A stretch of DNA of 64,000 nucleotides from Pycnopodia helianthoides (Eukaryota; Echinodermata; Asteroidea; Forcipulatida; Asteriidae). The notes beneath the pieces are model-generated. The model made no database searches. It saw nothing but the letters and a program-made list of their open reading frames with translations, and was not told the DNA's origin. Positions 35,126-45,974 of the stretch are shown here, in pieces. The DNA is taken from positions 16,033,703 through 16,097,702 of the forward strand of contig CM063258.1 in the NCBI GenBank assembly GCA_032158295.1, written 5' to 3'. Within the stretch, counting starts at the first letter, position 1. Each line of letters opens with the position of its first letter. The position numbers were made by a program, and so were the translations under genes.

Positions 35126-36810
35126 TGATCAACATGAGCAAAATTTACATTATTGGTTTTTTGTTATAGAAAGATAAACAAGTCTGTAATGGTTACATAT
35201 AATTGATTAAAACTCAATCAAGAAAAACGCATCCTGATCAGTGTCACTCTTGGCTAAAATGCTGAGTTTCACAAAAAGCCCCTAAGCACCTAGGAATCAA
35301 AACAGCACTGTGACGTCACACTACAGACTCGATCCAAACAAGACAATAGAAAATGCTTAGCAACGAAGATAAACGACCTTCATCCAGTCCTTACGTTTTT
35401 GTCACAACACGGACTGGTTTAATGCTGGTTTTCTGAAGCACTGGTATGTCAGTAACGGTTGATTTCAGTTTTTATTTTATGAGTCTGGGAAATTTGCAGG
35501 GCATCGTCAACGGCTGGAAAAAAGACACTGGCCAGTTCAAAAATCAAGGGGGGGGTAGATTTTCTGATCAAATTTCAACAAAATTACTGGGAGGAAAACT
35601 TCACACTTGTGACAAAATAATAACTAAACATAAACTAAACAAGGCTTAAATAGTCCAATTAGTTTGGGTGATTTCATTCAGTTGATCATAAATATTATGT
35701 TGGTAATTTAGAATTGATAAACAGAAATCAACAGTCACAATAATCATTCAGAATAACCCGAATTACCTGTGACAAGTTATAGGTCTGAAAGTTATCTTGT
35801 TTTGTTATTAATCAGTTGATGAACAGCAAAAACCCTAGAAACTGGGAACTACGTTTTCATGAAGTGTCAAAAATTTATAAATACATGCACAACCGCATTG
35901 ATTATAGTTACAGCTGGCACTGTGCCAAAAATGAGTGCTCTGGCTTTTGCATTTTCACAAAGTGCCCAAAAACTTTCACTTACTGTTTAAACGAATAGCC
36001 AAAATATTTACACACGACGCACTGCACACAGACTACTTTTGTACGTTTTTCACAGAGAATTAATAACTACTCATTAATTAAACACATTATGATCAAAAAT
36101 TTAAACCAATTTGTATAATTTAAGATCTCTACTTCCTTTACATTTTAAAATTCAAAGATTAAATGGTTAAAAATTTATAAACAAATGATTTCAAAATGAG
36201 CTTCAAATAAAGTTTTCTCCAATCAGTAAAATCCTCGCATCAAGACCCCCCCCATGCATTTTGAATTTCTACTCCCCACGCCTATACAAGGACGAATTAG
36301 TTTGTCGGCCAAAGGTTAATTTCTTAGGGGCTACCGGATTATTTGTTGAGTTTTTAGATTTATGCTTAGTCCCTTGTTATTGTGCATTTTATAGTCGACG
36401 CACTGTGCCTCCCGGGCAACTGACTTTATGGACTGACCTTTGACCTGCATTGATAGTTATCAATTCTTCTGAAATGGTTTGAGTTAGATGCAGAGGATTT
36501 TACGTTCAGCTTGTATGATCACCCAATTACTAAACATTCGTGAATGTCAAACATTAGAAATTACAATCATTAGTAACATTCACCGCATTCCCTTTAGCTC
36601 CCTTCACGCTAGATGACTTTCTCAGACAGATTTGGTGGATTTTTCCACACTTGAATTGATAGCTTCGGCAATCTCCTGGGGAAAAATCATTTTTCAAGGA
36701 AACAATTTCTTCTCCTCTAAAGGAGAATTAAGTGAGATGAACAAACAAGTGTGAAATGAAAATCTGGTGGTGGTAGTGTTACAAAAATCCACTGGAATTT
36801 CCTGAGAAGT
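35126..36810. other. no supported gene
   Basis: AT-rich non-coding sequence left of the lectin cluster. Frames at 35446-35649, 35816-35998 and 36261-36443 have no recognisable domain. 36720-36810 is the start of similarity to lectin-unit spacer sequence (AATTAAGTGAGATGAACAA, GTGTTACAAAAATCCAC). Confidence 0.35.
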
Positions 36811-37205
36811 GGCTTGGTAGTGTGTAAAGGGCTAATGAGTGTTCAAAAAAACCTAAGAGGACCCTGCAACAATGAACATTATTAATTACTTAAGAGATAT
36901 GATGATGCAAAAATTTACATTATTTAATTTCAAGATATAATATTTCAAAAATGTAGGGACTTAAATTAGATCCATTCATAGAAAATAGAACCAAGACAAT
37001 GCTGAGACTGTCTGCTTTGAGGTAATCCTTGCATGCTGCCATTGTAGCTGAATGGATATTATCAGCTTTCCCATTGGTCAATCTGGTTAATGTTTTGCCA
37101 TACAGGTATGTCACATGGTATTGATTGAAAATCGTAAACTGCCGCATGGTGCAAAATGGGGAACTGGACCTCTTATCTATTGTTAGAACGAAAGTATGGC
37201 ATGGG

Positions 37206-37305
37206 CGCCATTTCAGTAAGCAATGTTATGTTTTCTCATTGATAGCAATGTCATTGTCTGCATTGATCTATTGTTGCATCAACAGAGTTGCTTACTGAAA
37301 TGGCG
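37206..37305. repeat. inverted repeat in unit spacer, 18-bp arms
   Basis: CGCCATTTCAGTAAGCAA (37206-37223) and TTGCTTACTGAAATGGCG (37288-37305) are perfect complements around 64 bases. It recurs in unit 2 (40740/40823), unit 3 (about 43685/43764, two G-T pairs) and, with a broken left arm, in units 4 and 5. Confidence 0.85.
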
Positions 37306-38089
37306 ACCAGTGCCTACTTGACATTTCTGTCTGAGTTGTCCCTCTTGTGCCTGCAGTGTCATACAATCTTTGGTATTGATACTCTATGTCCACAGCTGAA
37401 TGAGAGGGCATGCACAGCAGACACTGATGACAATGGCGCTAAGCATTCTGCATGTTCTAGTTCTTTTGATCGAGTCCATTTTGTTTTAAAAAAGAAACTA
37501 TACTTAAAATACCACATACTGCAAGTGCAAGAAAATACAAACTTGTGAATGATATTAAAACCTAGGTTAATATTTTTTGAAGTTTGAATCCGACAAAATG
37601 ATGAAGTTACAATCAATACTTGGATTACATGGATAGGTTTTCTCTTTCTACCTCCATGACTACATGAATGAGTAAGGAATAAGGAACAAGAACAATTTAG
37701 AAAAGTGTTGTGTACATACCAAGATCATTGTGCCCAGTTTAAGCTCTGTACCATATTGGCAGTCACATCTTCAAAATTCATATGCCAAAGTCAAGAAACA
37801 GTTTGTTGCTGGCAGTTTCTAAATAGTTCTTTTGTGTCCATCATCTTCAAGTAGAAGATCTTGTTGCATCCATGCATCTTGGTAGTTTAGTATCTCAGTT
37901 TCTTAAGAGTGTTAAAGACAGTCTTTCAAAGGCAGCTTGCATGTGTTGTATGTGGTAGGCAGCTGTTAATATCTTCAACAAAGCCATGGTACTAGTTTGC
38001 AGTTTCTTCAAAGCATTGGTTAGTAAAGATGTTTTTTCAGAGTTGGTTTGTTTGGTGATTTTTTCATGGTCTTTCCTCCATGAATGTGT

Positions 38090-38645
38090 CTAGAGAATGT
38101 TACCATCTTGGAGTGGTAGGCGGCCATTATTATCAAGAACATAGCATGATGTTAATGAGGTTGGGTTTGTAGGTTTGACTTCTGGTGGGATGATGTTCAT
38201 CTCACAGACAATATTCCTTATTGATGTACAACTTCTACTGTACCACATGCCAGAGAGCAACATAGCACAGTTTCCTAGATTAGCTGTAGGATTTCCTGAG
38301 GTCCAGCTTGCATAAGATGTAAGTGTTTGATCAGCAGTATAGCAGAGTCATCTGTGTTTCTAGCATTGCAGTCAATCCATGCTCTGTTCACACTGTGTGA
38401 GTTCATCTCATTTGTGATAAAGTCATTTTCTTCTGAAGATTCAATCCGAAGAATTGCTCCACCTCTGTCTTGACAGTAGGTTTTTGCATCGTTCCATGTA
38501 GATTCGGTGTCATGAAATGAGTAGCAGGAGGAACCAAACTTAACCCAGCCAATTGGGCAAGCAAACTTTCCACTTACTCCAAGCACAATTTGAATCAAGA
38601 CGTTATAGAGGCAAACTACAGCAACAATTCCTATCTTTTCACCAT
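38090..38645 (-). pseudogene. C-type lectin copy 1, frameshifted
   Basis: Same gene as copies 2-6 but with at least two single-base losses. One is in the signal peptide (about 38632, so the ATG at 38645 runs into a stop after four codons). The other is after the WIDCNARNTDD block (about 38348). The CTLD core (ACPIGWVKFGSSCYSF, AKTYCQDRGG), the NPTANLGNC loop and the conserved tail to the stop at 38090-38092 are still readable across the breaks. An open frame starting further upstream at 38730 reads into the CTLD but would lack the signal peptide. Either a pseudogene or, less likely, assembly errors in one copy. Confidence 0.8.
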
Positions 38646-38999
38646 TTTCACTTTTTGATGGAATGTTGAAAAGTTTATCAGAATTTGTGTAACTTAACTT
38701 TAAGGAGATGTCTGGCAAAAAAACTGTCAAATCCCTTCAACTTTAAAAACTACAGAAGCTTTGGTCTTTATGCTATAAATTGAGTTTTTTGTCTGGTGAA
38801 ATAACGACAAGTGTTGCTGGTTACTGACAAACTGAACAGCTCTGAGAGTAACTGTTCTTAATAATGAAAAACTCAAAAACTGGTGTCTGTTTTGTTTTTA
38901 TGTTGTAAGGATAGGAAGAGGGAAGGAGCCCGACTGGTTTTCCCGATCCATCAATTTTGAAGGGTAGCCATTTGGTACAAAGTCATAGGAAGTTATAGT

Positions 39000-39670
39000 C
39001 AATAGCAATTCTTTATATAGATCATTATTAATTTCCCCCTTCACAGTTGACTTGTAAACTGTAAACGCTAATGATGGTGAAGTAATTTAGCCCTTAGCAG
39101 CACCATGCTCATTTGTTACAACAAATTTAGTTTCTTTTTGTCATCATGATGCTGTCAGTATGCTAATGACTTAGCAATTAATTAGTAGGAGCATTGATGT
39201 CAGGTAAAAGCCTTCAAAAACAACTGCAGTAACACTTTAAAAAAATAATGGCCATTGCAACTACTGGTAGCCGTAATTGAGAGGCAATTGTTGTTTCCCA
39301 GGGACTTATCACTTCTGAACTTGAAATGATATGTTATTCACTGACAATATTATCTGAAAGAACTAACAATGTATTTAGCTAACAAGCCTTGGATATCTTT
39401 TGAAATTTTAGCCACAACTCTTGTCATTTACTGCAAGAGTCCTGAAAACTAGATATCAGTATCATTAATGATAAACAAAAAACACAATTTTTGTTACAAA
39501 TGAGCCTGGTGTTGGTTTGAGCTAAATTATTTCATCATCAGCGTTTACATTTCACATGTCAACTGAGGAGTGGAAAATAAAGAAATTTGTCTTCATAAAC
39601 GATTGCCATGCACTTGACCAATGCGTATCAATGGCTATCTAGTTTAATTTTGATGGTACTTTTCCCCAAC
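39000..39670. mobile_element. long-inverted-repeat insertion specific to unit 1
   Basis: Left part CACAGTTGACTTGTAAAC, GTAAACGCTAATGATGG, GCTCATTTGTTACAAC pairs with right part GTTACAAATGAGCCTGG, CATCATCAGCGTTTAC, CACATGTCAACTGAGGAG, so arms exceed 80 bp. Units 2-5 lack it, and the size matches the extra length of unit 1 (607 bp). A relative lies at 22160-22640. Confidence 0.7.
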
Positions 39671-39968
39671 AAACACAAGCTGATGAGTGTTTCCTCCAAC
39701 TGCATGTTACTGTTTATCGCTTTAGGTGGCTGGGCAGACCAGTGGCTATAAGGTTAATGGTTGGACACACTACCTCCCTGGTCGGGCATAACAAAAAGTG
39801 TGCGGTAAACTGAAGGTTATTCATAAACTAAGTATCATAACTTTAGCAAACTATTTGCAATATTTCCAATTTGGTTTTCCCCCATCGCTATTGGTAAGGG
39901 GCAACATAAATGGACCTGTTATCATTGTATTGTTACATTCCCTGCATACAATAAGCAATCATGATTAA

Positions 39969-40113
39969 GGGAATAAAAGAGTGGTGATGAGGTCTTCATT
40001 GCATGTTTAAAACCACACAGCATCGCGGCCAGGCGATAAAGGACCTCACCTTCAGCTAAGACCCTGCCTGGTTTTAAACAGGTATTTAAGACAGCCACCA
40101 CTCTTTTATTCCC
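39969..40113. mobile_element. hairpin MITE, GGGAATAAAAGAGTGG family, unit 1
   Basis: GGGAATAAAAGAGTGGTGATG at the left, CCACCACTCTTTTATTCCC at the right. The central stem is decayed relative to the copy at 18699. Confidence 0.8.
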
Positions 40114-41607
40114 ATTCATAAATACCCTTTTCCATTAAGACATCCAAAAACCTGTACAATTTGACAAACAAAAATGACAGTTAATCCAGCTCACCTTGAC
40201 TCTGGGTTAAATTTATATGAGTGTGTTGACAGAAGACTTATTAAAGGAGATGAACATTATATTAAATGTACATTTTTCTCAGGAAAATTGTATCAAGTTT
40301 GAAATGAATATGCAGTGGTAGTGTTACAAAAATCCACAGGAATTTCCTATGAATTGGCTTGGTAGTGTGAAGAGGGCTATTGAGTGTTCAAAAAAACCTA
40401 AGAGGACCCTGCAGCAATGAACATGATTAATTACTTAAGACAAGTGCAATAATTTAAACTATTTAATTACAAGATAGAAAATTTCAAAAATGTAAGGACT
40501 TATTTTAGATCCATTCTAAAAATGAACCAAGACAATGCTGAGAATGTCTGCTTTGAGGTAATCCTTGCATGCTGCCATTTTAGCTGTATGGATGTTATCA
40601 GCTTTCCCAATCGATCTGGTTAATGTTTTGCCATACAGGTATGTCACATGGTAATTGATTGAAAATCGTAAACTGCTGCAAGGTGCAAAATGGGCAACTT
40701 GAGCTTTATCTATTGTTAGAATGTAAAGTATGGCATGGGCGCCATTTCAGTAAGCAAATGTTATGTTTTCTCATTGATAGCAATGTCATTGTCTGCATTG
40801 ATCTATTGTTGCATCAACAGAGTTGCTTACTGAAATGGCAACCAGTGCCTGCTTGACATTTCTGTCTGAGTTGTCCCTCTTGTGCCTGCAGTGCAAAACA
40901 ATCTTTGGTATTGATACTCTATGTCCATAGCTGAAAGAGAGGGCATGCACAGCAGACACTGATGAAAATGGCGCTAAGCATTCTCCATGTTCTAATTCTT
41001 TTGATCAAGTCCATTTTGTTTTTAAAAAAGGAATTAAATTTCAAATACCACAAAATGCAAGTGCAAGAAAATACAAACTTGTGAATGATATTAAAACCTA
41101 AATTAATAATTATTTAATTTTTAATCCGACAAAATGATGAAGTTACAATTCATACTTGGATTAAATGGATAGGTTTTCTATTTCTGCCTCTGTGACTAAA
41201 TGAATGAATAAGGAATAAGGAAAATTAAAAAAAATGTTGTGTACATACCAAGATCATTTAACCCAGATTAAGGTATGTACCTAATGGACAGTTACATCTT
41301 CAAAACCTTATAATGCCAAAGTCAAGAAACAGTTTGTTGCTGGCAGTTTCTAAATAGTTCTTTTGTGTCCATCATCTTCAAGTAGAAGATCTTGCTGAAT
41401 CCATGCATCTTGGTAGTTTAGTATCTCAGTTTCTTAACAGTGTTAAAGACAGTCATTCAAAGGCAGCTTGTATGTGTTGTATGTGGTAGGCAGCTGTTAA
41501 TATCTTCAACAAAGACATGGTACTAGTTTGCAGTTTCTTCAAAGCGTTGGTTGTTTCAGAGTTGGTTTGTTTTGTGATTTGTCATGGTCTTTCCTCCATG
41601 AATGTAT

Positions 41608-42162
41608 CTAGAGAATGTTACCATCTTGGAGTGGTAGGCGGCCATTTCCATCAAGAACGTAGCATGATGTTATTGAGGTTTGGTTTGTAGGTTTTTCTCC
41701 TGGTGGGATGATGTTCATCTCACAGATGATATCCTTCATTTTTGTACAAGCTGTAGTGTACCACTCATGGTTGTGCAATGTAGCACAGTTTCCATCGTTG
41801 GTAGGATTTCCTGAGGTCCAGCTTGCATAAGATGTAAGTGTGAGATCATCAGTATAGCAGAGTTCATCTGTGTTTCTAGCATTGCAGTCAATCCATGCTG
41901 TAGACACATAATGTGATTCCATCTCATCCGTGATAAAGTCATTTTCTTCTGAAGATTCAATCCGTAGAATTGCCCCACCTCTTACTTGACAGTAGGATTT
42001 TGCATCGTTCATTGTAGATTCGGTGTCATGAAATGAGTAGCAGGAGGAACCAAACTTAACCCAGTCACTTGGACAAGCAGACTGTCCATTTACTCCAAGC
42101 ACAAATTGAATTAAGACATTTTGGAGGCAAATTGCAGCAACAATTCCTGATCTTTTCACCAT
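41608..42162 (-). CDS. secreted single-domain C-type lectin, copy 2 (intact, 184 aa)
   Basis: Start chosen at the ATG 42160-42162 (MVKRSG...), which opens a typical signal peptide: basic MVKR, hydrophobic IVAAICLQNVLIQFVLGV, cleavage near VNG/QSA (residue 26-27). An in-frame ATG at 42246 would bury this signal and is taken as 5' UTR. CTLD about residues 30-147: C30 and C41 (long-form N-terminal pair), C58 with C147, C126 with C139 by family convention, W90 of the WIG-type motif. Extra cysteines C93 and C102 (WIDCNARNTDELCY) probably pair with each other. The EPN-type calcium/sugar motif reads NPT (119-121) and WND reads WYT (134-136), so classical Ca2+-dependent mannose binding is unlikely. 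Tail 148-184 is conserved in the cluster, with a cysteine at 167, and here carries one N-glycosylation sequon (NQT, 160-162). The coding region has no intron. Ligand unknown; an immune or mucosal recognition role is inference from the family. Confidence 0.85.
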   Translation of the reverse strand: MVKRSGIVAAICLQNVLIQFVLGVNGQSACPSDWVKFGSSCYSFHDTESTMNDAKSYCQVRGGAILRIESSEENDFITDEMESHYVSTAWIDCNARNTDELCYTDDLTLTSYASWTSGNPTNDGNCATLHNHEWYTTACTKMKDIICEMNIIPPGEKPTNQTSITSCYVLDGNGRLPLQDGNIL

Positions 42163-42289
42163 TTTCACTTTTTGATGGAATGTTGAAAAGTTGATCAGAA
42201 TTATTGTAATTTCACTTAAAGGACATGTCAGGCAAAACACTGTCAAATCCCTTCAACTTTAAAAACTACAAAAATCTTTGGTCTTTATG

Positions 42290-42298
42290 CTATAAATT
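42290..42298 (-). promoter_or_regulatory. TATA-like box upstream of lectin copy 2
   Basis: The plus strand reads TATAAATT, so the minus strand carries AATTTATA about 130 bp before the ATG. The same position has the equivalent element in copy 1 (38774), copy 3 (about 45242, TATATATTG), copy 4 (about 48137) and copy 6 (about 54821). Constant spacing supports a core promoter, but duplication alone also predicts it. Confidence 0.35.
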
Positions 42299-42899
42299 GA
42301 GTTTTTCGTCTGGGGAAATAATGCCAAGTGTTGCTGGTTACTGACAATCTGAACAGCTCTGAGAATAACTGTTCTTAATAATGACGAACTGAAAAACTGG
42401 TGTCTGTTTTGTTTCAATGTTGTAAGGATAGTAGGAGTGAAGGGACCAGACTGATTTCCCTTTTTCATTAACTATGAAGAGTAGCCATGTGGACATACTT
42501 AATTAAAAATGCTAATTGTCTTGATGAAGTCATAAATTAGCACCATCATTTTGCTCTTTTTCAAGGACATATTTATTGATTAAATGCCTGAAAATGTTAA
42601 AAAGTATTACACCTCTTTACCCTGTCACTATGGAAACAAAAGTAAACAGTGAGTCCTAACTTCTTAGGTATTTGTAATGGTTCACTGGATCGTATATTAC
42701 TTGTTACTACCTGATCATGTACAGTAGACAGCCTGGTAAAGTGAAAGTTTTTTCAAAAACTAAGTGTTACACCTTTTCTTTTGAAATATTTCCTTTCCAT
42801 GATAGTTTTCCCCCGTCACTAGGGGTGAGGGGTAACATAAATGCACCTGTTATCATTATATTGTTACGTTCCCTGCATACAATAAGCAATCACTATTAA

Positions 42900-43047
42900 G
42901 GGAATAAAAGAGTGGTGACAAGGTCTTTATTGCATGTTTAAAACCACACAGCAGTCTGGCCAGACAATAAAGGACCTCGCCTCCAGCTGAGACCCTGCAT
43001 GGTTTTTTAACCCGTATTTAAAACTGAGTCACCACTGTTTTATTCCC
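42900..43047. mobile_element. hairpin MITE, unit 2
   Basis: GGGAATAAAAGAGTGGTGAC at the left, GTCACCACTGTTTTATTCCC at the right. Confidence 0.8.
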
Positions 43048-43951
43048 ATTCATAAATACCTTTCCATTAAAAAACGACCAAAAACCCTTTACAATTTGAG
43101 AACAAATCTGACAGTTAATCCTCAGCTCACCTCAAATCTGGGTTGAATTTCTATGAGTGTGTTGACAGAAGACTTAAGCGAGATGAACATATTATATTAA
43201 ATGTAAATTTTTCTCCGGAAAATTGTATCAAGTGTGAAATAAAAATGTGGGGCTGATAGTGTAACAAAAATCCACAGGTATTACCTAGGAATTGGCTTGG
43301 TAGTGTGAAAAAGGGCTATTGAGTGTTCACAAAAACCTACGAGGACCCTGCAACAATGAACATTATTAATTACTTAAGACAATATGATGGTGCAGTAATT
43401 TAAATTATTTAATTACAAGATAGAATATTTCAAGAGGACTTAATACTAGATCCATTCATAAAAATAGAACCAAGACAATGCTGAGACTGTCTGCTTTGAG
43501 GTAATCCTTGCATGCTGCCATTTTAGCTGTATGGACATTATCAGCTTTTCCATTGGTCGATCTGGTTAATTTTGCCATACAGGTATGTCACATGGTATTG
43601 ATTGAAAATCGTAGACTGCCACAAGGTGCAAAATGGGCAACTTGAGCTCTATCTATTGTTAGAACGTAAAGTATGGCATGGGCGCCATTTCGGTAAGCAA
43701 ATGTTATATTTTCTCATTGGTAGCAATGTCATTGTCTGCATTGATCTATTGTTGCATCAACAGAGTTGTTTACTGAAATGGCGACCAGTGCCTGCTTGAC
43801 ATTTCTGTCTGAGTTGTCCCTCTTGTGCCTGCCGTGACATACAATCTTTGGTATTGATACTCTATGTCCACAGCTGAATTACAGGGCATGCACAGCAGAC
43901 ACTGATGACAATGGCGCTAAGCATTCTCCATGTTCTAGTTTTTTTGATGGA

Positions 43952-43980
43952 TTTTTTTTTTTTTTTGAAGAAACTTTATT
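43952..43980 (-). terminator. candidate poly(A) signal with adjacent A15 run, downstream of lectin copy 3
   Basis: On the minus strand AATAAA (43980 to 43975) is followed by eight bases and then 15 A. It lies about 575 bp after the stop codon of copy 3. Units 4 and 5 keep TTTATT on the plus strand at the same place (46870 and 50157 regions), while units 1 and 2 have lost the hexamer. Confidence 0.4.
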
Positions 43981-44554
43981 TCAAATACCACAAAATGCAA
44001 GTGCAAGAAAATACAAACTTGTGAATGATATCAAAAACCTAGGTTAATATTTATTGAAGTTTGAATCCGACAAAATGATGAAGTTACAATCAATACTTGG
44101 ATTACATGGATAGGTTTTCTCTTTCTACCTCCATGACTACATGAATGAATAAGGAATAAAGGAACAAGAAAAATTTGGAAAAGTGTTGTGTACATACAAA
44201 GATCATTGTGCCCAGTTTAAGCTCTGTACCATATTGGCAGTCACATCTTCAAAATCACATGCCAAAGTCAAGAAACAGTTTGTTGCTGGCAGTTTCTAAA
44301 TAGTTCTTTTGTGTCCATCATCTTCAAGGAGAAGATCTTGTTGCATCCATGCATCTTGGTAGTTTAGTGTCTCAGTTTCTTAACAGTGTTAAAGACAGTC
44401 ATTCAAAGGCAGCTTGTCATGTGTTGTATGTGGTAGGCAGTTGTTAATATCTTCAACAAAGACATGGTACTAGTTTGCAGTTTCTTCAAAGCGTTGGTTG
44501 TTTCAGAGTTGGTTTGTTTTGTGATTTTTCATGGTCTTTCCTCCATGAATGTAT

Positions 44555-45112
44555 CTAGAGAATGTTACCATCTTGGAGTGGTAGGCGGCCATTACCATCA
44601 AGAACATAGCATGATGTTATTGAGGTTGGGTTTGTAGATTTGACTTCTGGTGGGATGATGTTCATCTCACAGACTATATCCTTCTTTGTTGTACAAACTG
44701 TACTGTACCACATGCCAGCATGCAATGTAGCACAGTTTCCTATGGTAGCTGTAGGATTTCCTGAGGTCCAGCTTGCATAAGATGTAAGTGTGAGATCATC
44801 AGTATAGCAGAGTTCATCTGTGTTTCTAGCATTGCAGTCAATCCATGCTTCGGACACACCAAGTGATCTCATCTTACTGTTGGTAAAGTCATTTTCTTCT
44901 GAAGATTCAATCTGAAGGATTACCCCACCTTTTTCTTGACAGTAGGTTTTAGCATCGTTCATTGTAGATTTGATTTTATGAACTGAGTAGCAGGATGAAC
45001 CAAACTTAACCCAGTCACTTGGGCAAGCAGACTGTCCATTTACTCCAAGCACAAATTGAATTAAAACGTTATAGAGGCAAATTGCAGCAACAATTCCTAA
45101 TCTTTTCACCAT
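44555..45112 (-). CDS. secreted C-type lectin, copy 3 (intact, 185 aa)
   Basis: Start ATG 45110-45112 (MVKRLG...), giving the same signal peptide design as copy 2. The CTLD differs in two clusters: the segment before the WID motif reads NSKMRSLGVSEA (TDEMESHYVSTA in copy 2), and the loop after GNP reads TATIGNC. The extra cysteine pair, NPT and WYS positions are kept. The tail has NPT instead of NQT at the sequon, which removes the glycosylation site. The first CTLD third is specific to copies 3 and 4 (SSCYSVHKIKST). Confidence 0.85.
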   Translation of the reverse strand: MVKRLGIVAAICLYNVLIQFVLGVNGQSACPSDWVKFGSSCYSVHKIKSTMNDAKTYCQEKGGVILQIESSEENDFTNSKMRSLGVSEAWIDCNARNTDELCYTDDLTLTSYASWTSGNPTATIGNCATLHAGMWYSTVCTTKKDIVCEMNIIPPEVKSTNPTSITSCYVLDGNGRLPLQDGNIL

Positions 45113-45830
45113 TTTCACTTTTTGATGGAATGTTGGAAAAAATGATCAGAATTTGTGTAACTTAACTTTAAGGAGAAGTCAGGCAAACACACTGTCAAAT
45201 CCCTTCAACTTTAAAAACTACAAAAAGCTTTGGTCATTATGCTATATATTGAGTTTTTCATCTGGTGAAACAATGACAAGTGTTGCTGGTTACTGACAAA
45301 CTGAACAGCTCTGAGAAAAACTGTTCTTAATAATGAAGTCCATAAAAACTGGCATCTGTTTTGTTTTAATGCTGTAAGGATAGTAGCAGTAAAGAGACCA
45401 GACTGAATTTCATTTTTCATTATTAATGAAGAGTAGCAATAGAGAACCACTTTGTCTTGTTGAAGTCATACATTAGCACACACCACTTTGTTTTTTTCTA
45501 GGATTTATACTATTGATTTAAAACCTGAATTGTTAAAAAGTATTACACTCATTAGTCTGTCACTATGGAAACAGAAGTAAACAGTGAGTCCTAACTTCTA
45601 ATGTGAATTTTAATGGTCCATTTGATCGTTTTTACATGTTACTACCTGATCATGTATAGTATAGAGCCTCGTTAACTGAACGCTATTCAAAAACTAAGCT
45701 TTACAACTTTTGCTAATTATTTTCTTTACTTGATAGTTTTCCCCCATCACTAGGGGTGAGGGGTAACAAAAATGGAGCTGTTATCATTGTATTGTTACAT
45801 TCCCTGCATACAATAAGCAATCATGATTAA

Positions 45831-45974
45831 GGGAATATAAAAGTGGTGACGAGGTCTTCATTGCATGTTTAAAACCACACAGCATCGTGGCCATGCAATA
45901 AAGGACCTCGCCTTTAGCAAAGACCCTGCATGGTTTTAAACAGGTTTTTAAGACTGAGTCACTCTTTTATTCAC
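45831..45974. mobile_element. hairpin MITE, unit 3
   Basis: Left GGGAATATAAAAGTGGTGAC, right GTCACTCTTTTATTC; arms more decayed than in unit 2. Confidence 0.7.

Larger units (their letters stand above)
36811..40355 (-). repeat. lectin tandem unit 1 (3545 bp)
   Basis: Units are defined by GGCTTGGTAGTGTG at 36811, 40356, 43294, 46194 and 49478. Each then runs through AGAGGACCCTGCA-CAATGAA, a spacer with an inverted repeat, the lectin gene on the minus strand and its upstream region. Unit 1 is about 600 bp longer than unit 2 because of the element at 39000-39670. Confidence 0.85.
40356..43293 (-). repeat. lectin tandem unit 2 (2938 bp)
   Basis: Bounded by GGCTTGGTAGTGTG at 40356 and 43294. Holds lectin copy 2 and a hairpin MITE, with no later insertion seen; closest to the basic unit length. 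Confidence 0.85.

Noticed and set aside
42163..42246. N-terminal extension of lectin copy 2 from the upstream ATG
   Set aside because: It would place 28 residues before a good signal peptide; upstream starts differ among copies, while the MVKR start is shared by copies 2-6.
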